Below, piece after piece: positions 24,858-37,584 of a stretch of DNA of 64,000 nt. Made by a program: the position numbers and the translations under genes. Below the pieces are notes generated by a model. That model made no database searches, had not been told where the DNA came from, and worked only from the letters and a program-made list of their open reading frames with translations. Every line of letters starts with the position of its first letter. The stretch's first letter is position 1. The DNA is taken from positions 3,596,001 through 3,660,000 of the forward strand of contig QYRS01000006.1 of the NCBI GenBank assembly GCA_006503535.1, read 5' to 3'. This DNA is from Arthrinium phaeospermum. Taxonomy: Eukaryota > Ascomycota > Sordariomycetes > Amphisphaeriales > Apiosporaceae.

Positions 24858-27800
24858 AGGAGTCGGTCGCTCTCCGCGGACCCCCAAGTCGGCCCATCAG
24901 GCATGGGACTGGACTGGATATCATCCCACGATTTCTTACGCTTTAACGACAGCGAATTTGTTCTTTTATTATCCTTTTTCTTACGACTCGGACTCATATG
25001 ATTGCATTGCGATTGGTTCTGGCATCATCACCACCACATCGGCGACGCCGCCAGATTGGCTGGCCGGTTAGCGATCTTGAATCCTTTACACCGCCTCGAC
25101 TCTTTCGACTTTGTCGAGTCTCCCGCGCGGCATTTGGTCTTTGGTTTTTGTCTCTTTTTTCCTTAAATCCCGGATACACGATACAGCAGCATCAGGGTTC
25201 GACTACAATTGTGATACCCGGAGTGCGATACCCTTACAGTCCACTCCAAACTCTCCTCCCCATTTTCAGGTTTTTCTCTCACACGACGGGCGGCCGGCAG
25301 GATTTTGCGGTCTCCCCTCAGTTTGTCTATTTCCTTTGTTATTACGGCTATCTACACAGAGTCGAGGATACTATTGCATTTGTTCGGCGTTGCCGGCCAC
25401 TCTCCCTCCCTCTACCTCACCTATGAGAAAGGTGACAGAGCTGAGCCCTCCTGTTATTATTGATTTTGATGAGGCTTTGAAGAGGTCAGATACCCTCGGA
25501 CCCCCTGCCAGGGGGTCTTCTCAGCGAGTTTGAAAGCGGATACGATATGCGCCGACCGAGAGCGAGATTTCTCATAAAGGGAGTCCCTCTCCGTCTGGCA
25601 TGGGAATAGAATATTCAGAAGGATCATGGTTGGCGGACTACATACATACTATGGATATGTGTCATATAATTTGGCTGGCAGTCAAATTTACATGTAGCAA
25701 GCAAATTGAAAGAAACATGATCCCGAGAAAATCCCCAGAATGATCTACAGTACTTTACCCCAGTGGATTGTCCGCCGTTGCCGCTGCCATCTAGTGTCTC
25801 GTGTCTCAGAAGTTGGTGTACCCGTGCCGCCCCGTTCGTTCGTCTGCTCTACTGACTGTACTTCTTTAGTTTAGTCCCGCGATTTCACATGCCAAAAACC
25901 CAATACGGCGGTTCTGCCATCTCAATTGTTCGCGCTCGTTTTTTTGCCAGCAGCACACCAAGGCGACCGCCCTTGCTTTAGCGTTTCGCGCCATGGCATG
26001 GGGGGATTGATTTTAGCTGCCGATCATCCCAAAAAATCAGCAGGCCCCCGGTTCGTTTCTCGACCAGTCAGCGGTCTTTTGCTGTCGAGGCGAGGGCTTT
26101 GTTTGCTATACCGACAACCCATTGATTACTATGCATTGAGCCACGACGATATTGTCAATGTCAATGGGGAGAGAAGGTATTGGAATTCGTAGCTAAGGGG
26201 TGTCTGTAATCATGCACGACGCTCGCTGCAAGCAATTAACAGAATGCCTAGAGTTTCTTTCGCCCATACGGTCAAGATGACATCACGGAGAAAAGAAGAG
26301 AGACAGGAAGAGAGGATAAGGATTAAGGTTATCGATAGGATAGCGTCGGGTGCAAGCGAGAGTGGCATCCCTGTGCCGTTCAGAAGGTAGCATTGTACAT
26401 GTCCATTCCGAGTACTTTTCTTTGCCTGCATGGCAATGTTTTCTCGATTTGGCGAGGTTGACGATTACGGTAATGGGGGAAGTGCATCATCATGTCTCTT
26501 TCGGGAGGGTTGACTCAGATGCGAGTTGGTCGCCGTCTATCTGGACACCTCACTTTCTTTTTTCTTCCCGCGCCGACTGTTCTTGGTTCCCGACGGAGAG
26601 GCCGAAACACTGTCAAAAAAGTGAAAACGGGCAGGGAAATCCACTCTTTCGTGTAAGTAACGTGGCTCGCTGCACGGGAAAGTGTTTCTCGATCCTGCAC
26701 GAGGGAGAACAAAGAACGATTCGTCTTAGCCCCGTCATATGTTTCTTCTCTTTTCGGTTTACGGATTTCTGTTTGCGGTTTTTAACTCTGGGTATACTTG
26801 CTGGGGGTAACGGAAGGGGACCGAACACTTTCTCAATTGGCGAATGCGAGCAGCCAGCCGTTCGTGCAGTGCAGGCTGGCTGGTTGGTGGCTTGCAGATT
26901 GCAGTTTGCAGTCTGTAATCCGCAGTGCGTTTAGTGCTTACAGCCATGGCGGGCACAGCGCTCCTTGATCCTTCCCCAGCCGTCTTGACTTGGAACCACC
27001 TATGCAAAACGAGGCTGAATACATGCCTTGGTTTGCTGACGACGATGGATGAAAAGGGGATTTAGCGCTGGCTGGCCCTGGCGGATAGAGCGCCAAACAA
27101 GATCGAAGAATCATGGAATTGGCTTTGTTTTGGGATTGACTCCCACTGCCCCCCGGCATTACGTTGATGTCAAACCCAATCCGCCCAGCCATCCCAATTC
27201 GCGAGAACCTTGTGTTTTTTCTTTCCGAAATAACGTTCCCTCGCAGTCGTTACGTTGCAGTCGTGGGTGTTGATGTGGCCGTGAAGGTAGATTGTATCGC
27301 GCCGTAATGGATGACGGGGTGCCGACGCTTTTCGGAACTGAACCTACTTGCGACTGGGCTGTGAGGGTACAGCCAGTTCGAGTATGTGTGTTTCCATGAG
27401 TGTGCAAAGGCTAATAGAATTTGGTGACACGGCGCCCGCACCAGCATGCGCACGTCGCGGAGATTCCTCCGAGATCCTATCGTCTGTCTGCCTTGTCTGT
27501 GAGCTGTTTGACTTTACGGTTGACTGCAACGTAACGTGAGATTGACTGACAGCTTTTCCTTGGCCCCGGGGCAGCCAGGAAGTACCACCCGCAGGTGCTT
27601 AAAGAATGGTGAGTGTGGTGCTAGTTCTCAACAGCATATCGAGCACGCGAGCATGTAGGTGAGCCGTGGTTTCAGGGTTGATGGCTGTATGTCGGGGTTC
27701 AGGTACTCAATCAACCCGTTCAGGATGTGTTGCGATGTCTCCCCCGAAGTCTAGTGGAAGACCTGCCAAACCAAGACACACCTGTTCGTCCGGACTCGTT

Positions 27801-27983
27801 GATCCTAAAGGACTTGCCCAATGAAGGAGAAATGGGCTCAAGATGTACCAAGACATACCACACAGTTGTCTGATGGCTGAGCATGGAGAGTTGTGTGTTC
27901 TATCGTTCATGAATTCGTTGCTGCTACGCTAAACTTGGTATACTAGGTACAATGCTTTTGCTTTCTCCGACTCGAGGACGCTC
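24858..27983. other. Intergenic, tail to tail
   Basis: This is the 3' flank of the SWIRM gene and of the SDR on the opposite strand. The longest open frame (26350-26934 plus, 194 codons) has no family features and its composition matches the surrounding DNA. Short near-repeats of GCAGATTGCAGTTTGCAG lie near 26894. No gene supported. Confidence 0.6.
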
Positions 27984-28931
27984 TTACTGGCCGGCGGCCA
28001 AGGTGTACCCTCCATCGACAGCCACCGTCTGCCCATTCAGGTACTGGTTGGCGGCGAAGAACAGCACCGCCTGCGCCATATCCTCGTCCTTGCCCGGGCG
28101 GGCGGCGGGCACCTTGTCGGCGTACTTCTCCTTGGGTATGTGGCTCTTCTGGTCGGCGCCGGACTCGCCCGCCGTCATCTCCGAGGGGAACACGCCCGGC
28201 GCGATGGAGTTGATGCGGATCTTGAGCCCCTGCCCGGCCACCTCGGCCGCCAGCATGCGGGTCAGGTGGATGGCGGCCCCCTTGGACGCGTTGTAGGCGA
28301 AGTGGTGCTGGGCCGTCTTGATCAGGCCGCTGATGCTGCTGATGTTGATGACGGTCCCGGACCAGCCCGGGTGCTTCTCGCTGCTCTTCTGCAGCAGGGG
28401 CAGGAAGGCGGCGGTGGTGAAGTAGAGCGAGGCCACGTTGGTGTTGTAGCTCTCGCGCCAGTCCTCGAACGTGGCGTTCTCCGTGTCGAACAGGTTGCGC
28501 TTCATCTCCGCGGCCGAGTTACTTTCCGGGGAGACGGTGGGCGTGCTGATGCCGGCGTTGTTGATGAGGATGCAGAGCCCGCCCGACTCGCGCTTTTCGA
28601 TCTCCTGGGCGAGCGCCGCGATGTCCTCCTTGGAGCCGACGTCGCAGGTCAGGGGGACGATGCGGTCCGGGCCCGGGGAGTACTGCTCCACCACCCGGTC
28701 CAGCTTCTCGCGCGTGCGGCCCGTGATGTAGACCTTGGCGCCGTTGGCGACGAGGGCCTGGGTCGCCATCAGGCCGATGCCGGTGCCGCCGCCTATGGGT
28801 ACGCTTGTAAGTCATGATTACATAAGTGGATGATGAGGGTGAGTAGGCTTACCCGTGATGAGGGCCACGTGGCCGGTCAAGTCGAAGAGCGAGTCGCGGC
28901 TGAAGTTGGCATTGGCGCTGTTGGAGGCCAT
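27984..28931 (-). CDS. Classical short-chain dehydrogenase/reductase
   Basis: NAD(P)-dependent oxidoreductase of 295 aa in two exons (28931-28853 and 28792-27984; 60 nt intron, phase 1). The intron splits the cofactor motif: joined exons read TGGGTGIG (26-33), the Rossmann glycine motif. NNAG (104-107), the catalytic Asn in YNTNVAS, Ser in INISSISG (about 178) and YNASK (Tyr193, Lys197) complete the classical active site. GRTREK (51-56) after the second strand suggests NADPH preference. The C-terminus ends in the common QTVAVDGGY pattern. Closest in feel to the 3-oxoacyl-ACP reductase/RhlG-like fungal SDRs, but substrate is not predictable. No signal peptide, so cytosolic. Confidence 0.92.
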
Positions 28932-29741
28932 TCTGACGGGTTGTGCGATGTGGTTGGTATAAGTCGGCTTGGTGCGATGGTTTCGTGTGATTAGAGGTGA
29001 AGTATGTTGTCTAGTTGGAGTCGAAGATGCTGTAGAATAGGTACGACAGAATGCTGCAAGCAATCGACCGCTTTTATGAGTATTACTTCGGATCGCGGCG
29101 GCAGCGCTGCGTTGAGAGGCGGGTGAGATCATGACGTTGCTGTACATGGAGTGACTGAGGGGCAGTTCTTTACGGGATCAGAGAGGTGAAGGGGAGAAAC
29201 ACGCCATATGTGCGAGCCCATTATCAATTGAGGAATCTCGATTCGAAAGAAGCAATACGCTGCATTGAATCATCGGTATCTACTATCGACGATGCACCGT
29301 CGATGGAAGTCATGACGAAATGGCTGGAGACCCGGAGGACCATCGCTGATCGCGTTGGCTGTCACCAATTGACTTTCCCCATTGGGCAGTCGTTGACGTT
29401 CTTTTGGGGACTTGGAGCCCACTGAAGGCGGCCGCTGGAGCAAAGGGTCCGGGGAGCCGCAACGTCTGTCTTGCTGTTTAGTCAGCCGGCGGCTAACGAC
29501 GACCACGCAGGTTTTTGCTAGCGATGGTCCATTTCATATCACGGCTTCGAGGTGAGTGAGAGTCTTTTCATTGGTATTAATTGACGGCAATGATCAAATT
29601 CGAGTCTGCATTCGTTTCCGGCTTTGTCCATTGCAAGTCTACATGCCAAAGCATCTCAGATCACAAGTCAAGGGAGGATTCAACACATTTCAAGTATAGG
29701 TACAGGGATATATATTCGACAGGAGACGTCTACCTATCCAT
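28932..29741. other. Intergenic spacer between co-directional genes
   Basis: This is the promoter and 5' leader of the SDR (28932-29200), then the 3' flank of the SET gene. Frame 29186-29425 has no supporting features. Confidence 0.6.
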
Positions 29742-31163
29742 CTACGCACTCGGCCCGGCCGCCCCCTGCTGCTGCTGCAGTTGCTGCCGCAGTTGCTCCA
29801 GCTGCTGCTGCTGGATCTCGGGGCTGCGGGTGCGGTCGCGGCGCATCTGGCGGCCCTCGGGGGTGCGGGACTTTGCGCGGACGAAGGGGTCGGCGGGGGC
29901 GGGCGTGGCGGGCGTGATGATGGCGGGCTGGCCGTTGCTGGTCTGCAGGGTGCGCCGGGCGTCGACGAGGTGGGTGTCGTTGGCGTCGAAGACGATGGGG
30001 CCGTAGCGCTCGACGGCCTGTTTTAGTGTTTTGCGCCACGAGTCGGCCACGAACATGGCCTGCGGGCTCCGGTTGGGGCCCGTGTTGCCGGGGGTGAGCT
30101 GCCAGATGCGGGCCCAGAGGTCGGCGATGTTGGCGAGTCTGTGGGTATTAGTTAGGTATTAGCCATCCATGATGTGACAAGGGGAAGGTCATCCATGTAA
30201 TAGGAAAGGGGGGACTCACTCGTAAAAGCAATAGTCGTTCCAGAACAGCTTGTTGTAGTGGAGGAAGCGCTTCTGGCAGCGCGAGAGGTACTGGTTGGCG
30301 TCGGACAGGGGCATGAGGGGGAACTCGGCGTCGCGGTACATGCGCAGCGTCTCGCCGACGTCGCTCATCTGCAGCTGGGCGACGTGGTACTCGTGCATGC
30401 CGGCGCGGGGCCCGAGGTCCTCCTCGTCGCACAGGTCGCACTGGCACTCGAACCCAAAGTCCTCGAGCAGCCGCTGCCGCCGCTCCGCCCGCGTCAGGCC
30501 GAGCTCGAGGTACGACATGGTCAGCTCGTCGCCGGGCAGGATGCGCTGCCGCGCCCGCAGCGTGATGGTGCCGTCGAGGCCGATGTTGGTCAGGATGTTG
30601 GGCGCGCACCGGTGGTTCAGCCGCGACGTCCGCAGGTACAGCGCCCGCTGCTCGTCGCCCCGGCCGTCCAGGTACCCGATCTCGTTGGACCACAGCACCA
30701 GCACCGCCCGCGCGTACCGCCGCGCCTCGGCCTCGGGCATGTACCCCGCCACCTCCTCCTCGGTCAGCGGGATCTCGATGTCGTCGTTGCCCTCGCCCGC
30801 CTCGTTGATCTCCGCCTGCGCGGCGAAGGGGTCGTCGGCCGCCGGCCGGTTCAAGGCGCGAAAGTACTGGTAGACGTGCTCGATGTCCTCGTCGGCCCGC
30901 GCCTGGGCGTGGAAGGTCAGCATCTCCTGCTTCTGCTGCTCCGTCAGCCGGTCGAACTCTCCCTTGAGGTGGTCGAGCTGCTCGTCTTGGAAGAAGCCGG
31001 CCGGGTGCTCGGGGTACTGCATGATGGGCTTCTCCTGTATGAGGATGGTGCCGGCCCGGATGAGCCGTTTGGCGAAGACGCCGTTTCCCTTATGGTCCCA
31101 TGTCGGCTTGACTTCGTAAAACTCGGGGTCCAACGATATGTTGTTATTTGACCAATTCGCCAT
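29742..31163 (-). CDS. SET-domain protein
   Basis: Predicted protein methyltransferase-like protein of 446 aa; exons 31163-30220 and 30138-29742 (81 nt intron, phase 2). The split SET domain shows an N-terminal part (KPTWDHKGNGVFAKRLIRAG, 19-38, then EKPIM), a helical insert with acidic stretch (about 119-138), NHRCAPN (183-189) and GDELTMSY (211-218), the SAM-binding and catalytic-Tyr motifs. A short post-SET cysteine cluster follows (FGFECQCDLC; Cys240, 242, 245). This arrangement resembles the SMYD-like or SET5-like fungal group without an obvious MYND zinc finger. The C-terminus is Gln-rich (QQQQLEQLRQQLQQQQ). It is divergent from the polyQ gene at 31798. Substrate unknown. Confidence 0.88.
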
Positions 31164-31797
31164 CTTGCGTCCTTCTCTCTTATATATCGATATATACTAT
31201 GGTTCAAGGTGTATTCGTGATTTTTAATGCGTGTAAGCTGCCTGGCTACCGTATGGACGACTCGGTTGGAGAAACCCATGTTTCGCGAACCCCTATGTCT
31301 TTTTACCATTGGATCCAGCAGAGATAATGCCTATGAAAAACAAAGACGCTGTCGACGACAAAGCAGTCGTTTCGACAACATGCTCCTTCAGGTTATATTG
31401 TGGCTGTCCATGTCGGGACGCTCGCCAATGCTGCCACCGCAAGCAGTCGCCTAACAACGGGACGGTGGTCGAGTTGATTGGGCCTTGGGCTGTCCCATTG
31501 TTGATGATAAGGCAGCCAAGTTCAATAACACCATCAAAAGGGGGACAAAGAGACATCCTATGGAGACGGAAGCGGATGGCGCCGAGAAACTGCCGGAACA
31601 GGCAATATTCACGGACAAAGGGAAACGTATAGTCACCTCTTGACACTCCTAAACCTTTCCACACGGCACGAACCCTGCTGCTGTAATGTTATAATCACGT
31701 TTAATCCAATCCAGCGTATCCTTTAATTCTCAGAGGGCTATTGCCTTGACAAAATATACTTTTTCCAACCCAAGCACCCACACATAATCTTCTCATC
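31164..31797. promoter_or_regulatory. 634 bp shared divergent promoter
   Basis: The space between the ATG of the SET gene (minus) and the ATG of the polyQ gene (plus). Small open frames at 31293-31664 overlap on both strands and look like chance. The layout suggests, but does not prove, coordinated expression. Confidence 0.45.
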
Positions 31798-33045
31798 ATG
31801 TCTTCTTTTCCGAACCCTGACCCGAAGGAGGTCGACTATTTCGGGTATGGCAAAAGTGCGGTAGACGACCCGAACAAAATGCAGACTGCCGAGGAGCTTC
31901 TCGTGAAGTTCCATGGTTTGCTCACGGAAATCAACAATGCAGGCCGGGAGTTGGAGACCATGAGCGGCGCCTTCACCATTGACAACCTGGCCGACCTATA
32001 TTCGAGGTACGTCGCTTTATTCGACGAGGTCCTCCGGAACAGCAAGTTTGCGGCCCAGCTGGCCGAAGGCGTCAGCTACAACCCGTATCCGGAGCAGCCC
32101 GACTACAACAGCCTCATCGAGGAGCAGTTCCGGCTATACGGCGTCGAGGACGAGGACCACGACTACGACGCGGATGAGATCGACCCATATGCAGAGGAGG
32201 AGGGGGAAGAGCGCAAGATCAAGCTGCCCGAGGAGTGGAACAAGCAGAAAGACCTGATCCTCAACATGACGAACACGCTGGGCCTCTTCAACTACATGCT
32301 GTTCGAAAACAGCCAGGCCCTGGACATGCCCGACTCGGGCCAGAAGCTGGGGAAGCCCTGGAGCGCCGCCCGCGCCTCCGAAAACCGCCGCGAGTGGCAC
32401 CCCAAGATGAAGGCGGCGTACGACGCGCTGAACCAGCCCGTGTTCGGCCAGCTCAACGAGCAGATCTGGGACCACCTGATCCTGATGGGCAAGTTCCTCC
32501 GCGGCACCGCGCCCGCCATGGCCGGCGCCTGGCAGGCCGGCGTCCTGCAGGGCAACGAGGCGTTTGACACGACGTTCCAGCGCTTCCGGGCCCTCGGGAA
32601 CAAGCGGCCCACGACCAACGTCGAGCGCACGCGGCTGCTGCGGAGCTCGGCCTGGCTGCTGCAGGAGGCCTGCTCGGACCTGCAGCTCGACCCCAAGGCG
32701 GTCGACATCGAGTGGGTGAAGCTCGTCGACCCGCTCCAGGCGCCGGCCTACACCCGGCAGCCCGTCACCAGCCGGGCCTTCACCTTTGGCGAGGAGGAGG
32801 GCGGGCATCGCCGCCCCGGCATCCTGCAGGTGAAGCGGGCGCTGGGGTACGACCCGGCCACGGACCCCGCGGTGGATGCGGATGGGAATCCGGTTGCTGC
32901 CGACGAGGCGGTGCAGGCTAACACCTCGAAGCGTCGCCAGGGCGGCGGCGGAGAGGCGGGACGGCCGGCTAAGAGACGGCATACCAGGGCCGCAGCGCAG
33001 CAGCAGCAGCAGCAACAACAACAACAGCAACAGCAACAGCAACAT

Positions 33046-33079
<34 letters not shown>

Positions 33080-34272
33080 CAGAGGGTGCTAACAACGGCA
33101 CCAGCCACCCCCAGCAACCATGGACGCTCGCCGACGCCGATGGCGACTTCGCATGGATCGAATCCTGGATCAAGGGCTACAGCGCAGACCCAACGCAGCC
33201 CGGGGATTACTTCCGTCCGCGGGAGCATGACGAGACGGTCTTGCAACCGCCTTTGTACCAAGTCACCAGCCTGAATTGGCGCGACAATTTCGAGGCCATC
33301 CTCAACGAAGTGCAGGGCCTGCGCGACCGCGTGTACGCCGCGCCCCCCACCGAAGAGGCCGAGCCCCGCGGCGACAGCGGAAAGCTCCTGCTCGAGGAGC
33401 TCGAGGACGGCTGCGCCGAGGCCCACCGCGCGCTCGCCCGGCACCGCGGCCGCATGAATCGCATCAGCCAGAAGCAGGGGCGCCTGGCCGTCCTCAAGCT
33501 GGCCTACCTGCGCGCCCTGGCGGTACGGCGGGCGGTCGCGCTGGCCGAGGCCGAGGCGGGCAGCGGCGGCGGCAGGCCGTGGAGCCTCCGGCGCGACATG
33601 GACGAGCACCGCGCCCGCCGCCTCGAGGACTGGGTCGTGTTCGAGCAGGTCTGGCTCGAGGCCTCGAAGTACAGGGATGACCGCCGGAAGGATCCTTTGA
33701 GTGAGCTCGAGATCGAGTGGTACGCGAGGCATAGGGCGAGCGTCGCGGCGTGGATCCAGGACATTGCGGTTCTGCGCGCCCGCGTGGCGGCCCGCCAGGG
33801 CGGGGGTGACGCAAACCAGCCGCAGCAGCCAGTCGAGCAGCCAGTCGAGCAGCCAGTCGAACAGCCAGTCGAACAGCCGGCGGTTCAGGCCGAGGCCGAG
33901 GCAGAGGCAGTGGCAGAGGAGGAGCCAGTAGCACAGGAGGAAGCAGTGCCGGCGGTAGAGGCGCCGGCGGCAGCGGAGGAAGCGCAACTGCCCCGACTGA
34001 GCGATTGGGACCGCACAATACTGAAGGAGTACTACGGCGAGACCATCTTCCGCGGCGCGCGCCTCCACCACGGCAAGCGGTGGCGCGACGGGGCCATCTA
34101 CAACCGGAACGAGACCGACACCCGCCGGCCCGGCGACGGCGTCGACGTGTTCCGGGTCGGCGGGCCTCCCGGGTACGAGGGCCTGCCGACCTGGACGACG
34201 TGGGAGAAGCTGCAGTACATGATTGTGCTGACGCACTGGCGGTTCCAGCGGGCGTGGGAGATTCAGCTCTAG
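31798..34272 (+). CDS. Unrecognised polyglutamine-rich protein
   Basis: Single-exon gene for 824 aa that I cannot assign to a family. Visible parts: an N-terminal helical region (30-85), an acidic tyrosine-containing stretch (YGVEDEDHDYDADEIDPYAE, about 113-132), a helical middle with WHPKMKAAYDALNQPVFGQL, a basic patch (KRRQ, PAKRRH) that could be a nuclear signal, and a polyQ tract at 32998-33078 (15 Gln, one His, 11 Gln). A second helical half, Arg/Glu-rich, follows, then four QPVE repeats (33826-33873), an Ala/Glu stretch and a C-terminal block with many Trp and Tyr (LSDWDRTILKEYYGET, WTTWEKLQYMIVLTHWRFQ). Length without stops in GC-rich DNA and non-random codon use support it as real. 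A nuclear or phase-separating role is only a guess. Confidence 0.85.
32998..33078 (+). repeat. CAG/CAA polyglutamine tract
   Basis: 27 codons, mixed CAG and CAA, with a single CAT (His) in position 16. The mixed codons reduce slippage compared with pure CAG. It lies inside the unrecognised 824 aa gene. Confidence 0.95.
33826..33873 (+). repeat. 12 bp coding repeat (QPVE x4)
   Basis: Four tandem near-identical units CAGCCAGTCGAG (the last two end in GAA), encoding QPVE. Recent unit expansion is likely, since the DNA as well as the protein repeats. Confidence 0.95.
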
Positions 34273-36992
34273 GGGCGGGTGTTGGGACGTATTAGTGTAG
34301 TTGTTTGTTGTAGCTGTTTCTATGTAAAATCCGTTCTGTCGTTGTTGCTACCATGGAACTGCCCAAAGGACATAGATATGGGTGGCTGACTTTACGTCTA
34401 TGGATGGCCTAACATACATTGCTTGCTAACGGAAGCCATAAAGGATTAGACTCAACATCCGTGCCGCAGCGAGAGAGATTGCTGACCCGACATATCCTAG
34501 AAACTAGGTAGCCAACGAATCATGGATACTGTCCTCATATGCCTTGGTGGTATAGACCTATCAGTTTTGGTCTCAATGACGGGAGATAGCAGGTATGACA
34601 CGCTATGGTCAGTTGACTAGTGGAACTCGTAGCGGAATAGGGACAGATGAGATCTGACAGTAAATAGTGGCCTCAGCTATTCACAGTTTCCACACAAAAA
34701 TGGATAAAAAAAGGGCCGAGCAAGACGTGGCTGCAACTCCCAGGATAGTCTCTCAAGGCCCGAGTTGGAACATGCTACCCTACTAAGTTTCTTGCTCAAA
34801 TCTGTAACTAATTCCCCTTTCTTTGTTTCACGACGCCGACTTTTCGCTGGGCTTGTTGGAAGTCTATAGCTGGCCACGCAAGTGCTGTTTTACTCCATGG
34901 TATGGAGCGCGGCTCGACAGGTCGTGGCTGTGGACGATCATTACTTCTTTCTTTGTCTACACAGTTTCGAGCCAACCAGGAAATGTGGCTTGCATATGAC
35001 CTTTACAGTTTGATAACCAACTGAAACATAGAAGCAGTTGAGATATACCAACTCCGAATATTCAGAGTTTCTCCGTTACACACAATGTAGTGAGGTGTCT
35101 TACAAAAGGGTGAGTTGATATGGGTTTTGCTAGATGAGCAGATTTCCTCCGTAGGGGTCTGTCGCCGCAGCCATACTCGTCTTTGGAGTAGGCGAACTTG
35201 GGCATCTCATCACGTAAGTGCCAGGCTGTACCTAAAATGCGGGGATGCCCAGATCCTCGGTCCCCTAAAGCTATTGCCAGCACTCCTCGGTCTTCCAATG
35301 CGCACTCTAGGAGTATACGATTGAGGCGTTGCTATGTTGCCATTGCCCATGCTCAACGGACGCTATGGTATTGGAGGTAGCACAGCGAAGGCAAATCGAG
35401 AATGGCTGGCATCTTTTAACCTGGACGAGTAGCTAATGTCGAAGCTACCACCAAGAGGTGATGGCAGTGAATAACAATCAATGCCATGACTCAAAATACA
35501 CAGTCACAGCTAGCGTCGGGTTGGAAACAGAGATGACAAAGATCGGGAACCACTGTCGTCGTCGGCAGATAAGAGGGTATTATGTAGATATAGATAACAC
35601 CGGAGAAGCTGCTCCGGATCGCGACGTCCAGGCCCTCTCTGGACTTGGCCTAAGAATTTAAAGCTCTGGCTTCTAGTGCCGGGCGCTATGGCATGAAAGT
35701 GCCGGGCTCACGAGCTACGCAAACTAAAAACCAAGGCCTCGAGGGATACATCATGTCCAAGTCGCCATTTTCGCTGCGGAAGCCAATCCAGCCCGTTGCC
35801 TACTCGCATACGTCTGGAGGTGCAATTGAGGACGTGAGAGAGATTTTTCCTCGAGAAGGCGTCGTGTACAACGTCTCCACGGGGATCATGCAGTCAAAAA
35901 CTTTAAATTCTGGCAGCCGGGATGAGATCAAGAATCAAGGCCGCCTGCACATATTGAGCTTTCCGAGCTCCTCCATGACAGCGGCCAGTAGCAGGGCAAG
36001 CTAGGGCGGCCAGGGCGCTGCCAGTAAGGCCTCGGGCAGCACCCAACCAATTAACCTGGTCGACTGCTGCCGCTAACCGTCAACCTTCTGCCGCTAAGCG
36101 GACAAGGCGCCCCCACCTCCACCTCTCGAAGCTGGAAGCTGGGAGCAAGATGACGGACGGATCGTCTGTCTTACCAGGAACCTTCAAGACAGACACAACT
36201 GAACAGAGCTTTGTCGACTGGGCGGCTGCCACTCAGGGTCAATACCCTCTCGCCCCTTCCTTTAGCGTTGAATATGTAATGTACATAGTTCTGGGTCTCA
36301 ATGGATATCCTGTCCAGCCGCAATCAGAGCAATTGAGCCCAGAGATCCTCCAGCTTCTACCTGGTTCCCGGGTATACTTGCCATTCGTCCCAGCCGTCTG
36401 ACGACGCTTCGATCCCCATACTCGAGGACGCTGTGGAGCTAAATTTCCTGTGCGGCGCAAAGCACCAAACACCCGAAGCTTGGCCCTCCCCGTTTTTTTT
36501 CGCGACGCCGGGAATGACCTCAGTCGATCTGTAATTTGACATTCACTGTACCTTTTTTTTTCTTCTCTCTCTTTTTCTTTCTCCGCCCGACAGAGGATCG
36601 ATCATCAGGGCCAGAACACGCGATACATCACCGCTGGGACAAGAAGCCGCCGAGAAAGAGACGACAGCAGCCGCCATTGCAGCAAGACAGCCAATTCGTC
36701 GTCGTAATTCACCGCCGCCCTTACCGATGGATGTTTGGATGAATTAGATTTGATCGATCCGCTCTGTCACGTCAGAAAGGCCTGCGCTCCGCTCCCGAGT
36801 ACGCCAAGCCAAGCCACCTCTGTCCTCCCCTCGCGTACACTTTTCTTTTCCCTCGACTCGACTTCCCTCCACACCCACCGGACCGACCCCAAGCAAAGCA
36901 AGCCATAACCGTCCGGCATCCAACGAGAACGGGCGCTCGGCAGTCGGGATCAGGCATGCCACTCATGCCACGACCCATATAGATCACCAGCG
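34273..36992. other. Intergenic and promoter of second Zn2Cys6 gene
   Basis: No recognisable gene. Two small open frames (35693-36004, 103 codons; 36150-36401, 83 codons) have ATG starts but no motif, and I leave them uncalled. The last 450 bp are pyrimidine-rich (TTTTTTTTCTTCTC near 36552), a common fungal promoter or 5' leader feature. Confidence 0.55.
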
Positions 36993-37548
36993 ATGGAGGA
37001 GGGTTCCAAAAGCCGGTCCGGCCACTCGAGCAACAACCCCGACCACCATCCCACTTCCACTTCCACTTCCGAGAAGCACCCCGCCCCATCCAACAACGAT
37101 GCCGCCAACAAGAGGCGCCGCGGCCTCGGCGTCGTCACCCCCAACGCCTGCACCGAATGCCGCAAGAAGCGCGCAAAGGTATGTCCCTGTCAACCCCTTT
37201 TGATGCTTTGCCCGTTGTCTGACTCGTCCCTCTCGTGTAGTGCGACGGCCAGAGACCCTGCGGCCGATGCAGGGCGCAAAAGGACGTCGAATGCGTCTAC
37301 GAGATCCCCGTGCGACAGTCCAAAGAAAACCTCCGAAGCGAGATAGACCAACTGCGACGCCAGCAGCGCCAGCATGACTCGGTCTTCTCCGCCCTCGTCC
37401 GACCCGAGCTGTGGGAGGAGGTCCTCACCCGCATGCGCGGCGGCCAGAGCGTCGAGAACATATCCGAATGGCTAGGCTCCGGCGGGGGAAACATCATGCC
37501 CCAGTCCAACTTTGGCCATTCGCTACCGCCGCCGCAACAACAACAACA

Positions 37549-37584
<36 letters not shown>

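Noticed and set aside
26350..26934. 194-codon plus-strand frame in the 3 kb gap
   Set aside because: No motif, no splice signals, composition like the flanking DNA.
32134..34236. 700-codon open frame opposite the polyQ gene
   Set aside because: Its Leu-rich runs are the complement of the CAG/CAA tract. The plus-strand frame covers the same region, starts with a good ATG and has balanced amino acid use.
36150..36401. 83-codon frame before the second Zn2Cys6 gene
   Set aside because: It has an ATG and a stop but no motif or conservation evidence. It could be a uORF-like peptide only if the leader is very long.
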